Origin: Burkholderiaceae bacterium
Lineage (GTDB): Bacteria; Pseudomonadota; Gammaproteobacteria; Burkholderiales; Burkholderiaceae_A
NCBI GenBank assembly: GCA_018882795.1
Contig: VERJ01000005.1
Coordinates: 1 to 64,000, forward strand
DNA: 64,000 nt
Direction of reading: 5' to 3'
Each line of letters starts with the position of its first letter. Position 1 is the stretch's first letter. Below the pieces are notes generated by a model that was given only the letters and a program-made list of their open reading frames with translations, was not told the origin of the DNA and made no database searches. Shown here one piece after another: positions 1-13,700 of the stretch. A program made the translations under genes and the position numbers.

Positions 1-166
1 GCTGGGTGCCGTGGTTGGCGGCCTGCTGGTGGGCATTCTTGAATCCATGGGTGCGGGTTATCTTTCCTCGGCCTACAAGGATGCGATTCCCTTTGTGCTG
101 ATCCTGCTGATTCTGTTTTTCATGCCGCGCGGTCTGTTCGGCGGCAAATCTACGGATCGGGTCTGA
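1..166 (+). CDS. livH: Branched-chain amino acid ABC transporter permease LivH, C-terminal fragment
   Basis: The last 54 codons of a gene that begins before the window, in frame from base 2 and ending at TGA 164-166. The peptide is hydrophobic with a final membrane segment (around PFVLILLILFFMPRGLFG); the MPRGLFG ending is typical of LivH/LivM permeases. It lies 2 bases before livM, so it is the first visible gene of a livHMGF operon. Identification rests on this short tail plus the operon context. Confidence 0.85.
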   Translation, partial: LGAVVGGLLVGILESMGAGYLSSAYKDAIPFVLILLILFFMPRGLFGGKSTDRV

Positions 167-168
167 TC

Positions 169-1101
169 ATGAAAAAGAATCCATTTTTTGGTCTCTACAT
201 CGTGATCGCCATCTTGCTGGTGATCCCATTTATTGCCCCGAACAACTTCTATCTGGATCTTGCGATCCGCATGGCCATCAATGCCACGATCGTGTTGGGA
301 CTAAATCTTTTGATCGGCTTCGCCGGGCAGATCAGTCTGGGCCATGCCGGCTTTCTGGGCATTGGGGCCTATGCCTCGGCGATTCTGCCCACCCACTTCG
401 GATGGCACCCCCTGCCCGCCATGGCCGCGGGCGCGGTCGTCGCCGCAGCGCTCGCCGGATTGGTAGCGCGGCCGATTTTCAAGCTCAAGGGCAACTACCT
501 GGCCATGGCCACACTCGGCCTGGGCATCATCATCAATATCGCGATTCGCAATGAGACCAACTTCACTGGCGGGCCGGATGGCATGCCGGTGCCAGCGATG
601 GGATTGATGGGATTTGAACTCACCACCGACAAGCAATGGTATTGGGTGGTGGCATTCATTCTTTCGGTCAGCCTGTGGGCCTCGCTGAATCTGATCGACT
701 CACCGTTTGGGCGCGCATTGCGTGCGCTGCATGGTTCGGAAGTCGCCTCCCAGGTGGTCGGCGTGGACATCGTGCGCTACAAGGTTGCGATCTTTGTACT
801 CTCTGCTGCATTTGCCAGCGTGCTGGGCAGCATCACGGCCCACTACGTTGCCTTCGTCACCCCAACCTTTGCCGACTTTTTCCACTCCATTGAGCTGGTG
901 ACCATGGTGGTGGTGGGTGGCATGGCCTCGATCTATGGCTCGCTCGTGGGCGCTGTGCTGCTCACCGCCCTGCCGCAGGCACTGGCCACCTTTGAGGGAT
1001 GGGAGACGGTGGTGTTTGGCGGCATCCTGATGCTGTGCATGATCTTTCTGCCCAAGGGCCTGGTCCCCACCCTGGCCGCGAAGTTTGGGAAGGGGGAATA
1101 A
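169..1101 (+). CDS. livM: Branched-chain amino acid ABC transporter permease LivM
   Basis: 310 residues, the usual size for LivM. A polytopic inner-membrane protein with about eight to nine hydrophobic segments; the family stretch LNLLIGFAGQISLGHAGFLG (residues ~45-65) and the later GGMASIYGSLVGA segment (EAA-type loop that contacts the ATPases) are visible. It pairs with LivH to form the translocation channel for Leu/Ile/Val or related amino/organic acids. The start ATG lies 2 bases after livH stop, and livG follows after 3 bases, so translation is probably coupled. The exact substrate cannot be read from the sequence, since no periplasmic binding protein gene is in view. Confidence 0.93.
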   Translation: MKKNPFFGLYIVIAILLVIPFIAPNNFYLDLAIRMAINATIVLGLNLLIGFAGQISLGHAGFLGIGAYASAILPTHFGWHPLPAMAAGAVVAAALAGLVARPIFKLKGNYLAMATLGLGIIINIAIRNETNFTGGPDGMPVPAMGLMGFELTTDKQWYWVVAFILSVSLWASLNLIDSPFGRALRALHGSEVASQVVGVDIVRYKVAIFVLSAAFASVLGSITAHYVAFVTPTFADFFHSIELVTMVVVGGMASIYGSLVGAVLLTALPQALATFEGWETVVFGGILMLCMIFLPKGLVPTLAAKFGKGE

Positions 1102-1104
1102 GTC

Positions 1105-1866
1105 ATGGCATTGCTGGATGTATCTAACCTTTCGATTCACTTTGGCGGTGTGAAGGCTGTACAGAATGTGACCTTCTCTATCGATGCAGGCATTGTGTAT
1201 TCGGTGATCGGACCCAATGGGGCAGGCAAGACCACGCTATTTAATCTGATCACCGGTGTCTACACGCCGACTGCCGGGGAGATTCGACTCGATAGCGAAT
1301 CGATTCAAGGCAAAAGCCCCAACGAATTGGCCGAGCGCGGGATGGCCCGAACCTTTCAGAACCTGCAGGTCTGTATGAACATGACCGCCATCGAGAACGT
1401 GATGGTCGGCGCCCACCTGCGGCTGGACCGCAACATGCTGAAGGCCGCCCTTCGCCTGCCGAGTCTGCGAGCCCGCGACAATGAGCTGCGCCAAGAGGCT
1501 GCTGAGCTGATGCGGTTTGTGGGCCTGGAGCGTTTCATTGATGCCCGCGCCGACAGCATGCCCTATGGGGCACTCAAGCGTATGGAGATCGCGCGTGCGC
1601 TCGCCATGAAACCCAGAATCATTTTCCTCGATGAGCCCGCAGCGGGCCTGAACCCAAAGGAAACCATTGAGGTCGATCAGCTGGTGCGCAAGGTCGCCGA
1701 CTCGGGCGTGACTGTGGTGCTGGTGGAGCACGACATGAAAATGGTGATGAATTTATCCGACCGCATCCTCGTGCTCGATTACGGCAAGAAGCTCGCCGAG
1801 GGCACGGGTGAGGAAATCCGCAGAAATCCAGATGTGATCGCCGCCTATCTTGGCGCACACGCCTAG
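1105..1866 (+). CDS. livG: Branched-chain amino acid ABC transporter ATP-binding protein LivG
   Basis: 253 residues. Walker A GPNGAGKTT (residues ~33-41), a LivG-type signature region (MPYGALKRMEIARAL) that departs from LSGGQ as is normal for LivG, Walker B IIFLDEPAAGLNP and the H-loop VLVEHDMKMVM. The C-terminal stretch with NPDVIAAYLG is characteristic of LivG. It is the cytoplasmic motor paired with the ATPase encoded next. GGGGAATAAGTC precedes the ATG as ribosome-binding region. Confidence 0.95.
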   Translation: MALLDVSNLSIHFGGVKAVQNVTFSIDAGIVYSVIGPNGAGKTTLFNLITGVYTPTAGEIRLDSESIQGKSPNELAERGMARTFQNLQVCMNMTAIENVMVGAHLRLDRNMLKAALRLPSLRARDNELRQEAAELMRFVGLERFIDARADSMPYGALKRMEIARALAMKPRIIFLDEPAAGLNPKETIEVDQLVRKVADSGVTVVLVEHDMKMVMNLSDRILVLDYGKKLAEGTGEEIRRNPDVIAAYLGAHA

Positions 1867-1879
1867 AGAAAGTTTCGCC

Positions 1880-3199
1880 ATGAGAGCCATCTCCATCATT
1901 CAAGAAGAACACCGCAACCTGTGGCGCATCATCATGAGCATCGATGCCGTGGCCGATGAGCTCGATGAGGGCGGCAAGGCCGATGTTGAATTCTTCAACG
2001 CCGTCTTTGATTACATCGAAAGCTTTGTGGACGAAGCCCACCACCACAAGGAAGACGGTTACCTCTTTCGACTGATGCGAGTCCGCAGTGAGAGGGCCAA
2101 TAGCATCATTGAGCGGCTGGAGGCTGAACACCGCAATGCGCCTCTAAACCTGAAGTTTCTCCGCCAGCAGCTGGCGGAGAACGCCGAGCGCGGCCTGGGC
2201 AATAGCGATTTTACCGAAGCCCTGCGCAACTACACCAAGGCCCTGCGCAGCCACATCCATACCGAGGAAAGAGACCTCATGCCGATGGCCAAGGATGTGC
2301 TGACCGAGGCCGACTGGCAGGAAATCGACACCGCATTTCTCGATAACAAAGACCCGCTCTTTGGAGATCAAGCCAAGGCGGAATTCCGTGAGCTCTATCA
2401 CCGCATCGCCACCCTCGCCCCGGACTCGATTGGCCTGGGTGGCCAGACAGGCGGTGAACTAAAAACCCGCACCGCACCTGGAGTCAGCACCGAGGTACTA
2501 CTGAAGGTGTCCGCCATGGAGAGCTGCTACGGCAAAATCAAGGCGCTGAAGGGTATTGATCTGGAGGTGCGGCGTGGTGAGACCGTTGCATTGGTAGGCG
2601 CCAACGGCGCGGGCAAAACCACCTTCTTACGCACGCTCTCGGGCGTGCAGCCCATGAGCGCCGGCAGCATCAGCTTTGAGGGCGAGGACATCAGTCGGCT
2701 TGGGCCCGATGGCCGAGTAAAGCGTGGCATCTGCCAGAGCCCGGAAGGCAGACAGGTGTTCGGGCCCCTCTCCATTGAAGACAATCTGCGGCTTGGCGCC
2801 TACACCCAGCCCAAGGCCCAGGTTGAGGGTGATCTTGAAAAAATCTACGCCATGTTTCCTGTGCTGAAAGAGAAACGCAAACTTCCGGCAGGCACACTAT
2901 CAGGTGGTCAGCAGCAGATGTTGGCCATTGGCCGCGCACTGATGGGCAGACCCAAGATGCTGCTGCTCGATGAGCCCTCCATGGGACTTGCGCCGCTGCT
3001 GGTGGAGGAAGTCTTCAACGTGGTGCGATCGCTCAAATCGCAGGGCATGACGATTCTGCTGGTCGAGCAAAACGCCTTCGCTGCACTGGGCATCGCGGAT
3101 CGGGGCTATGTGCTGGAAACCGGCAACGTCACACTCACCGGCACCGGCCAGGAACTGATCAGCAACGAGCAGGTGCGGGCCGCTTATCTCGGCATGTAA
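1880..3199 (+). CDS. livF: Hemerythrin domain fused to LivF-type ABC ATPase
   Basis: 439 residues from ATG 1880, chosen because GAGAAAG lies 8 bases upstream; an in-frame ATG at 1850 inside livG would add 10 residues without a clear ribosome site. Residues ~1-155 form a hemerythrin/HHE four-helix domain with the full ligand pattern: H11, H54-x3-E58, H84 and H125-x3-E129, so a di-iron centre is expected. After a linker (~155-200) comes a complete LivF ATPase: Walker A GANGAGKTT, Q-loop ICQSPEGRQVF, signature LSGGQQQ, Walker B LLLDEPSMGLAP and the ending VRAAYLG. Known: LivF is normally ~235 residues and stands alone. Inference: the added domain may sense oxygen, iron or NO and modulate uptake. 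No frameshift separates the two parts. Confidence 0.93.
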   Translation: MRAISIIQEEHRNLWRIIMSIDAVADELDEGGKADVEFFNAVFDYIESFVDEAHHHKEDGYLFRLMRVRSERANSIIERLEAEHRNAPLNLKFLRQQLAENAERGLGNSDFTEALRNYTKALRSHIHTEERDLMPMAKDVLTEADWQEIDTAFLDNKDPLFGDQAKAEFRELYHRIATLAPDSIGLGGQTGGELKTRTAPGVSTEVLLKVSAMESCYGKIKALKGIDLEVRRGETVALVGANGAGKTTFLRTLSGVQPMSAGSISFEGEDISRLGPDGRVKRGICQSPEGRQVFGPLSIEDNLRLGAYTQPKAQVEGDLEKIYAMFPVLKEKRKLPAGTLSGGQQQMLAIGRALMGRPKMLLLDEPSMGLAPLLVEEVFNVVRSLKSQGMTILLVEQNAFAALGIADRGYVLETGNVTLTGTGQELISNEQVRAAYLGM

Positions 3200-3239
3200 A
3201 ACAGCGGGTGCCACCGGCCCCCGCCGCTGACGTGTTGCT

Positions 3240-4556
<1,317 letters not shown>

Positions 4557-4613
4557 TCAAAATTCAGAAACTGTCGTGATTCTAAAGTCTTGCGTCGTAC
4601 CCAAGGAAAATCA

Positions 4614-5882
4614 TCACTTGGCGTTCATTTTGCGCAACGTGGCCAGCTTCTCAGCGATCTTGGTCTCCATGCCCCGGTCTACTGGTCCATAAAAGACAGG
4701 GGCTTGAGGTAAGGCATCCGGGAAATACCGCTGACCTGGGGAGAATGCGCCAGGCTCGTCGTGGCTGTAGCGATACTCCTTGCCATGGCCCAAGGATTTG
4801 GCGAGTTTGGTGGGTGCGTTACGCAGATGATCCGGCACGGGCAGTGAGCCGTGATCCTGCACGAATTTCCGCGCAGCGTTGTACGCCACGTAGACTGCAT
4901 TAGACTTGGCTGCGCAGGCCAGAAACACCAAGGCCTGGGCCAGCGCCAGCTCGCCTTCTGGTGAGCCCAGCCGCTCGTAAGCGGTTGCGGCCTCCAGTGT
5001 CATGGTGAGTGCACGCGGATCTGCAAGGCCGATGTCCTCGCTGGCCATGCGGATCATGCGCCGCGCGATGTAGCGCGGATCGCAGCCGCCATCGGTCATG
5101 CGGCAAAACCAATAAAGCGCTGCATCCGGATCCGAGCCACGGACCGATTTATGCAAGGCTGAGATCTGATCATAAAAAGCATCACCGCCCTTATCGAATT
5201 GACGCACCAGCTGAGGCAGCATCCGATCCAGCAGCGCATCATCTATCCCTGTTGCAGCTTTTTGTGCCTCCGGAATGAGCAGCTCCAGAGCGCCCAGCAG
5301 TCTACGCGCATCGCCATCAGCACTGGTGACCAATCGGCTCCACGCTGCTGAGTCCATCAATTGATCATCAAACTGATACAGCGCAAAAGCACGGCGGGCA
5401 AGCTCCCGCATCGCGGGCTCTTCTAGGGGCTTAAGCACCAGCACCGAGGCGCGGGACAGCAACGCACTGTTGACTTCAAAGCCTGGGTTCTCCGTGGTGG
5501 CGCCGATGAACACAAACAAGCCCGACTCGACATGCGGCAGAAAGGCATCCTGCTGCGCCTTATTGAACCGATGAACCTCATCCACAAATACGACACAGGC
5601 CCGGCCAAGCGATCGGGCCTGTTGCGCAAGTTCAACCGCCTCACGGATTTCTTTTACGCCACCCAACACAGCAGAGATCGCGATCAACTCTGCACCGCAG
5701 GCCTTCACCAAAAGCCTTGCGAGGGTGGTCTTGCCCACGCCCGGCGGCCCCCACAGGATCATGGACTGCAGCTGGCCGGATTCCACTGCGGCACGCAGCG
5801 GCCTGCCCTGGCCCAGCAGATGGGCCTGGCCAACCACATCATCAATCGTTTGCGGACGCATCCGCTCGGCAAGCGGCTGCAC
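4614..5882 (-). CDS. rarA: Replication-associated recombination protein A (AAA+ ATPase)
   Basis: 422 residues. RarA/MgsA is a clamp-loader-like AAA+ protein acting at stalled replication forks. Visible: the family start LAERMRPQTIDDVVGQ, Walker A GPPGVGKTT, Walker B VVFVDEVHRFNKAQQD, sensor 1 GATTENP and the C-terminal tetramerisation region ending near SPGQRYFPDALP. The start is GTG at 5882, two bases after the lolA stop; no ATG lies upstream in frame without entering lolA. Together with lolA and ftsK it forms the common ftsK-lolA-rarA-serS order of proteobacteria. Confidence 0.95.
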   Translation of the reverse strand: MQPLAERMRPQTIDDVVGQAHLLGQGRPLRAAVESGQLQSMILWGPPGVGKTTLARLLVKACGAELIAISAVLGGVKEIREAVELAQQARSLGRACVVFVDEVHRFNKAQQDAFLPHVESGLFVFIGATTENPGFEVNSALLSRASVLVLKPLEEPAMRELARRAFALYQFDDQLMDSAAWSRLVTSADGDARRLLGALELLIPEAQKAATGIDDALLDRMLPQLVRQFDKGGDAFYDQISALHKSVRGSDPDAALYWFCRMTDGGCDPRYIARRMIRMASEDIGLADPRALTMTLEAATAYERLGSPEGELALAQALVFLACAAKSNAVYVAYNAARKFVQDHGSLPVPDHLRNAPTKLAKSLGHGKEYRYSHDEPGAFSPGQRYFPDALPQAPVFYGPVDRGMETKIAEKLATLRKMNAK

Positions 5883-5884
5883 GA

Positions 5885-6523
5885 TCAGGGCCGCAGCACG
5901 CTCATGCCAGGAGGTGGTTTGTACTGAAACAACTGGGGATTGATTTCGATGTTTTTCAAAATACGGTGCAATTCAACCTTGGTGACTTGGCCCAGGCTGT
6001 CATGAATCTCAAAGCGACTGATCATGGAATCCGCATCCAGACCAACCATCAGCCGGACGATACCCGGCTCAGGCTTTTTGGGCATCACGACAATCCAAGT
6101 CACACCATCGCGTTCGCCCGCATGTGAGAACTGATAACGCTCCATCAACTGATCATGGGTCAATACACTGGTATTGAGTAACAGCGCGGCAATGCCAGAA
6201 AGGTTGGCGGCATCCACAGGCCGCACAGAGGCCTGGAAAAGATCGATATCGACCATCCAGAATTCGCGGGTGTTGAGAATTTGCAGCTGCGGATAAGGCT
6301 TTTTCACTTCCCAGCGCAGCAGGCCCGGTTTCGAGACATAAAAACTTCCCGATGCGTTGCGCACGCGGGGGCCCTGGGTGCCGGTGGTCTGGGTGAAATC
6401 CGCCGACATGCTTTGCGTGGCGGCCAGGCTCTCGATCATGCGATCGATTGGATCAGCGCTCAGTGCTGTCGTTGCGTAGCCCAGGGTCAACGTCATTACC
6501 AGACGAACGAGAAATACCATCAT
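5885..6523 (-). CDS. lolA: Outer-membrane lipoprotein carrier protein LolA
   Basis: 212 residues with a Sec signal peptide (~1-22, cleavage near ALSADP). LolA is the periplasmic chaperone that moves lipoproteins from LolCDE to LolB. The LolA pattern is seen in SADFTQT, the [15 protein letters not shown] strand pair and the later [10 protein letters not shown] region. Its ATG overlaps the ftsK stop by 4 bases (ATGA), so it is translationally coupled to ftsK, and rarA follows 2 bases after its own stop. Confidence 0.94.
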   Translation of the reverse strand: MMVFLVRLVMTLTLGYATTALSADPIDRMIESLAATQSMSADFTQTTGTQGPRVRNASGSFYVSKPGLLRWEVKKPYPQLQILNTREFWMVDIDLFQASVRPVDAANLSGIAALLLNTSVLTHDQLMERYQFSHAGERDGVTWIVVMPKKPEPGIVRLMVGLDADSMISRFEIHDSLGQVTKVELHRILKNIEINPQLFQYKPPPGMSVLRP

Positions 6524-8916
6524 CCTTGCCCCCTAGGCACCAAAATATCCCGATTGCCATTGCTTTGCATCGGCGAAACGACACCCGCCTGCTCCATGGT
6601 CTCCAACAAGCGGGCAGCGCGGTTATAGCCAATGCGCAGATGCCGCTGCACCAAGGAAATTGATGCGCGGCGATGTTTTAGCACCACAGCCACCGCTTCA
6701 TCATAGAGTGGGTCTGACTCGCCATCGCTGCCCTCGGTCGCCAGGCCCGCAGTAAATGTGCCACCACCGCCTGAAACATCGGCGCCTTCAAGAATGCGTT
6801 CGTCGTATTGGGCCTCACCGGTCTGCTTCACCGCATTGACGACACGCATCACCTCATCGTCGGCCACAAAGGCCCCATGGACCCGCATGGGCAGGCCTGT
6901 GCCCGCAGCCAGAAACAACATATCACCCTGGCCCAGCAGGGCCTCCGCCCCCATTTGATCCAGCACCGTACGTGAATCGACTTTGCTGGACACCTGAAAC
7001 GAGATACGCGCTGGGATATTGGCCTTAATTAAACCTGTGATGACATCCACCGATGGCCGCTGGGTCGCCAGGATCAAATGAATACCGGCCGCGCGGGCTT
7101 TTTGCGCAAGCCGTGCAATCAGCTCTTCGATTTTCTTCCCTGCCACCATCATCAGATCGGCCAACTCATCAATGACGACCACGATCTGGGGTAGCGGCGA
7201 CAGTGTCGGCGCATCGGGGTCCTCGGGATTGGCAAGCGGGTCCTTAATGGGTGCGCCCTTCTTGATGGCCTCTTCCACTTTTTGATTAAAACCGGCGAGA
7301 TTGCGGGTATTGAGCTTGCTCATGGTGCGGTAGCGGCGCTCCATTTCGCCCACGCACCAATGCAACGCATTGGCGGCAAGCTTCATATCGGTCACCACCG
7401 GTGTGAGCAGATGCGGAATGCCTTCATAAATTGAGAGCTCCAGCATCTTAGGGTCAATCATGATGAGCCGCACCTGGGCTGGCGTTGATCGATACAAAAC
7501 GGAGAGCAGCATGGCATTCACGCCAACAGACTTGCCAGAGCCCGTAGTGCCGGCCACCAATAGGTGGGGCATCTTGGCCAAGTCCACCACCATGGGGGCC
7601 CCCGCGATGTCTTTGCCAAGCGCCAGAGGCAACACCCCATGGTTTTCCTGAAATGTGGTGGAGCCAATGATCTCCGAAAGACGCACCATCTGCCGCTTGG
7701 GGTTGGGGAGCTCCAGGCCCATCAGGCTCTTGCCGGGGATGGTTTCCACCACGCGAATGGAGACCAATGACAGCGCACGCGCAAGGTCCTTGGCCAGATT
7801 CACGATCTGCGAACCCTTCACGCCAAGCGCAGGCTCGATCTCATAGCGCGTGATCACTGGGCCAGGCTGCGCGCTGATGACTTTTACCTGCACACCAAAA
7901 TCAGCCAGACGGTTTTCAATCACACGGGATGTGAATTCCAGGGTCTCGGGGGCAACGGTCTCCAGTTGTGAAGAGACTTCATCAAGCAATGAGAGCGGTG
8001 GCAGCCCACCAATCGGGGCCTCCGCAAAGAGCGGTCGCTGTTTTTCCCGCTGCTTGGCCGCGATGGCTTTTTTTGATGGTTCGGGGGCAACCACAGGCTT
8101 GATCTCAATCGTCTGTTCCACCTCCCGCTGGCGGCGCTTCTCCTCCAAGGCATCGGCCCGCTCAATCGCCGCCGATTCGCCCAGCCTGCGGTCCTGCCAG
8201 GCGGTCAGGCGCTGCCGCATCCAAGCCAGCAGTGCCTCTGCTTTGCTGCCCACCGATTCGGTGACATCCAGCCAGGAGAAGCGGAAAAACAGTGCCAGTC
8301 CGGCCACGATCATGGCCAGCGCCAAGAGCGTCAGCCCGATAGCACCCAGGGCCCAATCGCCAAAGCTGCCCACCAGACTGCCCAGGGCCCCGCCCGGCAT
8401 GAAAGCGATGGGACTTGCGCCCCAGTTAATGCGTTGGGCCTCGAGGGTGCAGCTGCCGGCCAGCAGCAGACAAAAACCGATCCAGCGCAGCGGGCCCATC
8501 AGCACAAACGGAGCCTCTTCACCGCTGACCATATTCACACCCAGCCGCTGCCGCTCGCGCAGCTGACGCGCCAGCCTCCAGCTGGCGAAGGCCAGTGCGG
8601 CCGACAGCACCACAAACCAGCCCGCCGAGACCCCGAATCCAAACAACAAGGAATCGGCAGTCCAGGCGCCAAAGCGTCCCAAGAGGTTGGTGGGGGTCTG
8701 ACGAGATCCCTGCTGAAACCACCCAGCATCATCCGGTGACCAGGAGGCCAATGAAAGCAGAATCCAGACGGAAAAAGCCCCATAGCCAAGCCAACGGAGC
8801 TCCGCACCGAGTCCGGAAATTTCGGCCGAGTTCCCGGCGGTTGGTGTTCCACCGACCCTGCCGTCTGTGCCGCGGGCTTGGGATCGGGAGGCGGTTCGGC
8901 TGCTGCGGTTTACCAT
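6520..8916 (-). CDS. ftsK: DNA translocase FtsK
   Basis: 798 residues from ATG 8916. An in-frame ATG at 9090 would add 58 basic, low-complexity residues and nearly reach trxB, so it is less likely. The N-terminus carries about four membrane segments (residues ~40-200), followed by a short Glu/Arg-rich linker, then the hexameric motor with Walker [13 protein letters not shown] and Walker [14 protein letters not shown], and the C-terminal gamma winged helix ([20 protein letters not shown]) that reads KOPS sites. It couples chromosome dimer resolution to septation. The linker is short compared with E. coli FtsK (1329 residues), as is usual in betaproteobacteria. Confidence 0.94.
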   Translation of the reverse strand: MVNRSSRTASRSQARGTDGRVGGTPTAGNSAEISGLGAELRWLGYGAFSVWILLSLASWSPDDAGWFQQGSRQTPTNLLGRFGAWTADSLLFGFGVSAGWFVVLSAALAFASWRLARQLRERQRLGVNMVSGEEAPFVLMGPLRWIGFCLLLAGSCTLEAQRINWGASPIAFMPGGALGSLVGSFGDWALGAIGLTLLALAMIVAGLALFFRFSWLDVTESVGSKAEALLAWMRQRLTAWQDRRLGESAAIERADALEEKRRQREVEQTIEIKPVVAPEPSKKAIAAKQREKQRPLFAEAPIGGLPPLSLLDEVSSQLETVAPETLEFTSRVIENRLADFGVQVKVISAQPGPVITRYEIEPALGVKGSQIVNLAKDLARALSLVSIRVVETIPGKSLMGLELPNPKRQMVRLSEIIGSTTFQENHGVLPLALGKDIAGAPMVVDLAKMPHLLVAGTTGSGKSVGVNAMLLSVLYRSTPAQVRLIMIDPKMLELSIYEGIPHLLTPVVTDMKLAANALHWCVGEMERRYRTMSKLNTRNLAGFNQKVEEAIKKGAPIKDPLANPEDPDAPTLSPLPQIVVVIDELADLMMVAGKKIEELIARLAQKARAAGIHLILATQRPSVDVITGLIKANIPARISFQVSSKVDSRTVLDQMGAEALLGQGDMLFLAAGTGLPMRVHGAFVADDEVMRVVNAVKQTGEAQYDERILEGADVSGGGGTFTAGLATEGSDGESDPLYDEAVAVVLKHRRASISLVQRHLRIGYNRAARLLETMEQAGVVSPMQSNGNRDILVPRGQG

Positions 8917-10576
<1,660 letters not shown>

Positions 10577-10699
10577 ATCGCCTGATTCAAAACCTTCAAC
10601 TCATGTGTGAAGGTCTGCAATACCTCATGCTTTAAGAGATATCCAGAGCACTCACCTGCACGCTTTCCGCCCGCTGAATCGCACAACGAAATTGCTCAG

Positions 10700-10712
10700 C
10701 GCGATTATCGCG
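10700..10712. promoter_or_regulatory. Small inverted repeat upstream of the repeat-protein gene
   Basis: CGCGA-TTA-TCGCG is a perfect 5-bp inverted repeat in the 180-base gap before the 10757 gene. TTGCTC stands just before it. It could be an operator or chance; nothing else structured is seen in this gap apart from the CGGAG ribosome site. Confidence 0.25.
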
Positions 10713-10756
10713 ACAAATAGTCTCATGTCATCGCAACTTTCCAAACGGAGCATGAC

Positions 10757-13700
10757 ATGGCACTTCTTACTACCGGCACCACCACTACCCTTGATGAAAC
10801 CGCGGAACTGCAGAACGCAGCGATGTCTTCTGGCATTACCGAGGACGCCAATGACAACGATATTTCAGCAGATCAAATTCCTGCGGAGTTTCTGGCACGA
10901 TTGACTGCGCTGGGCGCAGACACACCGTCCATGTTGGCGCTGAGCGGCTACGACGGCACAATTGGTGACACGGGTGCAAATGTCATTACTTATACCCCGA
11001 TTGGCGGCTCAGCCGATGTCTATTTCAGTGATGCCTTCGGCGGTGCGCTTGATGGCGCCGACAGCGGACTGGCGACCACCAGTGGCGATCCCATCCTGCT
11101 TTACACCGACGCGGAGAACAACAATGTCCTGCTCGGAAAAACAACGGGGGGTGACATTGTTTTTTCCGCCTACTTGGAACAGACCAGCAACGGCGAGACT
11201 GGCGCCAAGATCTGGATGGTTCAGTACGAGGCACTTTTTAATCCTGACGCGAACAATCCGGACGACCCTGTTGACCTTGAGAATCTCGTGCATGTGACTG
11301 TGGCCCAGGATCGGAGTTTCTCCCTTGAAAATGCACCATCGGGGCAGAATCTTTTTGTGATGTTCGGAGATTCCGAAGTGGCCTTGGTGGTGACCGGGAT
11401 GAATCCCGCCAATCAGTCCGATGGCGCAAGCATCAACACCGGTGACACCGTCAACACCAGTTTCGCCGCCGGCTCCACGACAATCGGCATCAACAACCAG
11501 ATGGTCAATCCCGGTGAGGGCCTCTATTTCACCTTTGTTACCGGTGCCAACAGCGACTACACCGTTCCCCATTTGAGCGAGACCGAGGCTGATATCGAGG
11601 CGAACATCGCCTTCTCTGGGCTCTATGATGCGACCTCCGCCCGGTTCTCGATTGTCCAGCTTCAGGGTGATAAGGCGGCAACCGTGAAATTCACCGCGAT
11701 GACGACAGCGGTGGAAAGTGGCAGTAATTTCGTGGATGGACTGGGTGACTCAGACGACTTAAAGGTGAATATCACCTCAGTTGTGGTGCGTGACGCCAAT
11801 GGAAATGACATGACTTCCTCCTTGGACGTGACCAACACCGATGGCGTTATGACCATTTCCGGTATTCAGGCGGGGTACTCCATTGAGTACCAAACCACCG
11901 CTGGACACAATCGTCTCTTAATTGAAAATACCGGCTCGGAAAAGGGGACTGCCGCAAACTTCGATGTGGACGGTTTCCATCTCACCGATGCAGTGACCGA
12001 GACCACTGAGGTGGGTTCCCTAATGCGATTTGAAGACGATGGTCCCGCCATCACGCTCGCCACGCCCACAGATACGATTACCCTGAACACCCAGGATGCC
12101 GACACTGCGGGGTCTAACTACGACACCGACAGCAAAGACTTCTCCGGCGCATTCAGCATCGATACCCAGAGCTTTGGAGCGGACGGATCTGGTAGCGCAG
12201 GTGTGACATGGGACTATGCCCTTGGGGTAACCAGCCAGGGCATGGACTCGGAGCTCACCAGCCACGGCGATGCGATCTATCTCTACCTGGTCTCAGGCAA
12301 GGTCATCGGTTCAACCGCCAGCACTGAAGGAGGCATCGACAGCGCTAACACTGTGTTTGATCTGGCGGTAAGCGGTGCAGGATCCGTGACGCTCACACAG
12401 TACAACGCTGTTGATCACGATGCCCCAGGGGCAAGCTTCGATTATGCGAGCCAGCTGGAGACTCTGGGCGATGGCAAGGTTTCACTCAATGGTACGGCCA
12501 CGATTGCCGACTACGATCTGGACACCGACGATGATGTCAAGGTACTTGATCTCGGCGGCAACATCTCCTTTAACGATGATGGCCCCACCATCACCCTGGC
12601 CACACCGACCGATACGGTGACGCTCAACACCCACGACGCACTCACGATAGGCTCGGCCTTTGATACGGACAGCAAGAGCTTTGCTGAATCCTTCGGGATT
12701 ACATCCAGCAGCTACGGCGCCGATGGTGTAGGGGCCAGTGCCACGAACTGGGCCTATGAATTGGCCATCACCAGCCAAGGAATCGATTCCAGCCTAGCCA
12801 CCAACAGCTCAATGATTCGGCTCTTCCAGTTGGCCTCCGGACTGGTGGTTGGATCAACGGCCACTGTGATCTCTGACGTCTCTACAGAGAATACCGTATT
12901 CGATCTTGCGGTGAATTCCGCCGGGGTGGTAACGCTCAACCAATACACACAAATCAATCATCCAACGCCGGGTGCTGATGCTGACTATGAAAGTCAGACC
13001 ATTGCGCTTGCAAACAATCTGGTCACCCTGAAGGCCAGCGCCACCATCACGGACTACGATCTCGACACCGCTGCCGATTTCAAAATCCTGGATTTGGGCG
13101 GCAATATCGTGTTTAGCGACCACGGACCAAACGCTGCTTTCATTTCGGACCTCTCCGGACCCAATGTGGCTGACCCGATCTACGGCACTTATGACTTCAG
13201 TATCGGCGCGGATCTGGTCAACAACGATGAGGCCACCGGCATCGTGTTGCAATCATTGACTGGGGCAACAGCATTTTCCAGCACCACCCCCCAGGGACGT
13301 GCGATCACAGATGCCTCGGTAACATGGGAAGGCGAAGACGACACCTATGTCAATTACAGCTTCGCATTTAAGTACTACTCAGGACCCAACTCTGAGACGA
13401 CTCGCGATGGCTCGGGTATCGTGATTTTCAATAAGAGCGACGGCACCTATATGTTCGACGTCGATGCGCCACTGGTTGGCGAGAGCACTTACTCCACCAG
13501 CAATCCCCTCCAATCGTTTAACTACGACACACTGGGCAACAAATCACCCGAGATCGTGGTGCAGAAATACGCCGATGATTTTTACGGTGTGCTGACCGGC
13601 CAGGCCTCTAGCCCGCCGAGCAAGACCATTACGCTGGTCTCAGGGGGAGACCTTGCCTATAGCCCCGGCGAGACCTTTAGCAACAGCGCCACCGGCTATG

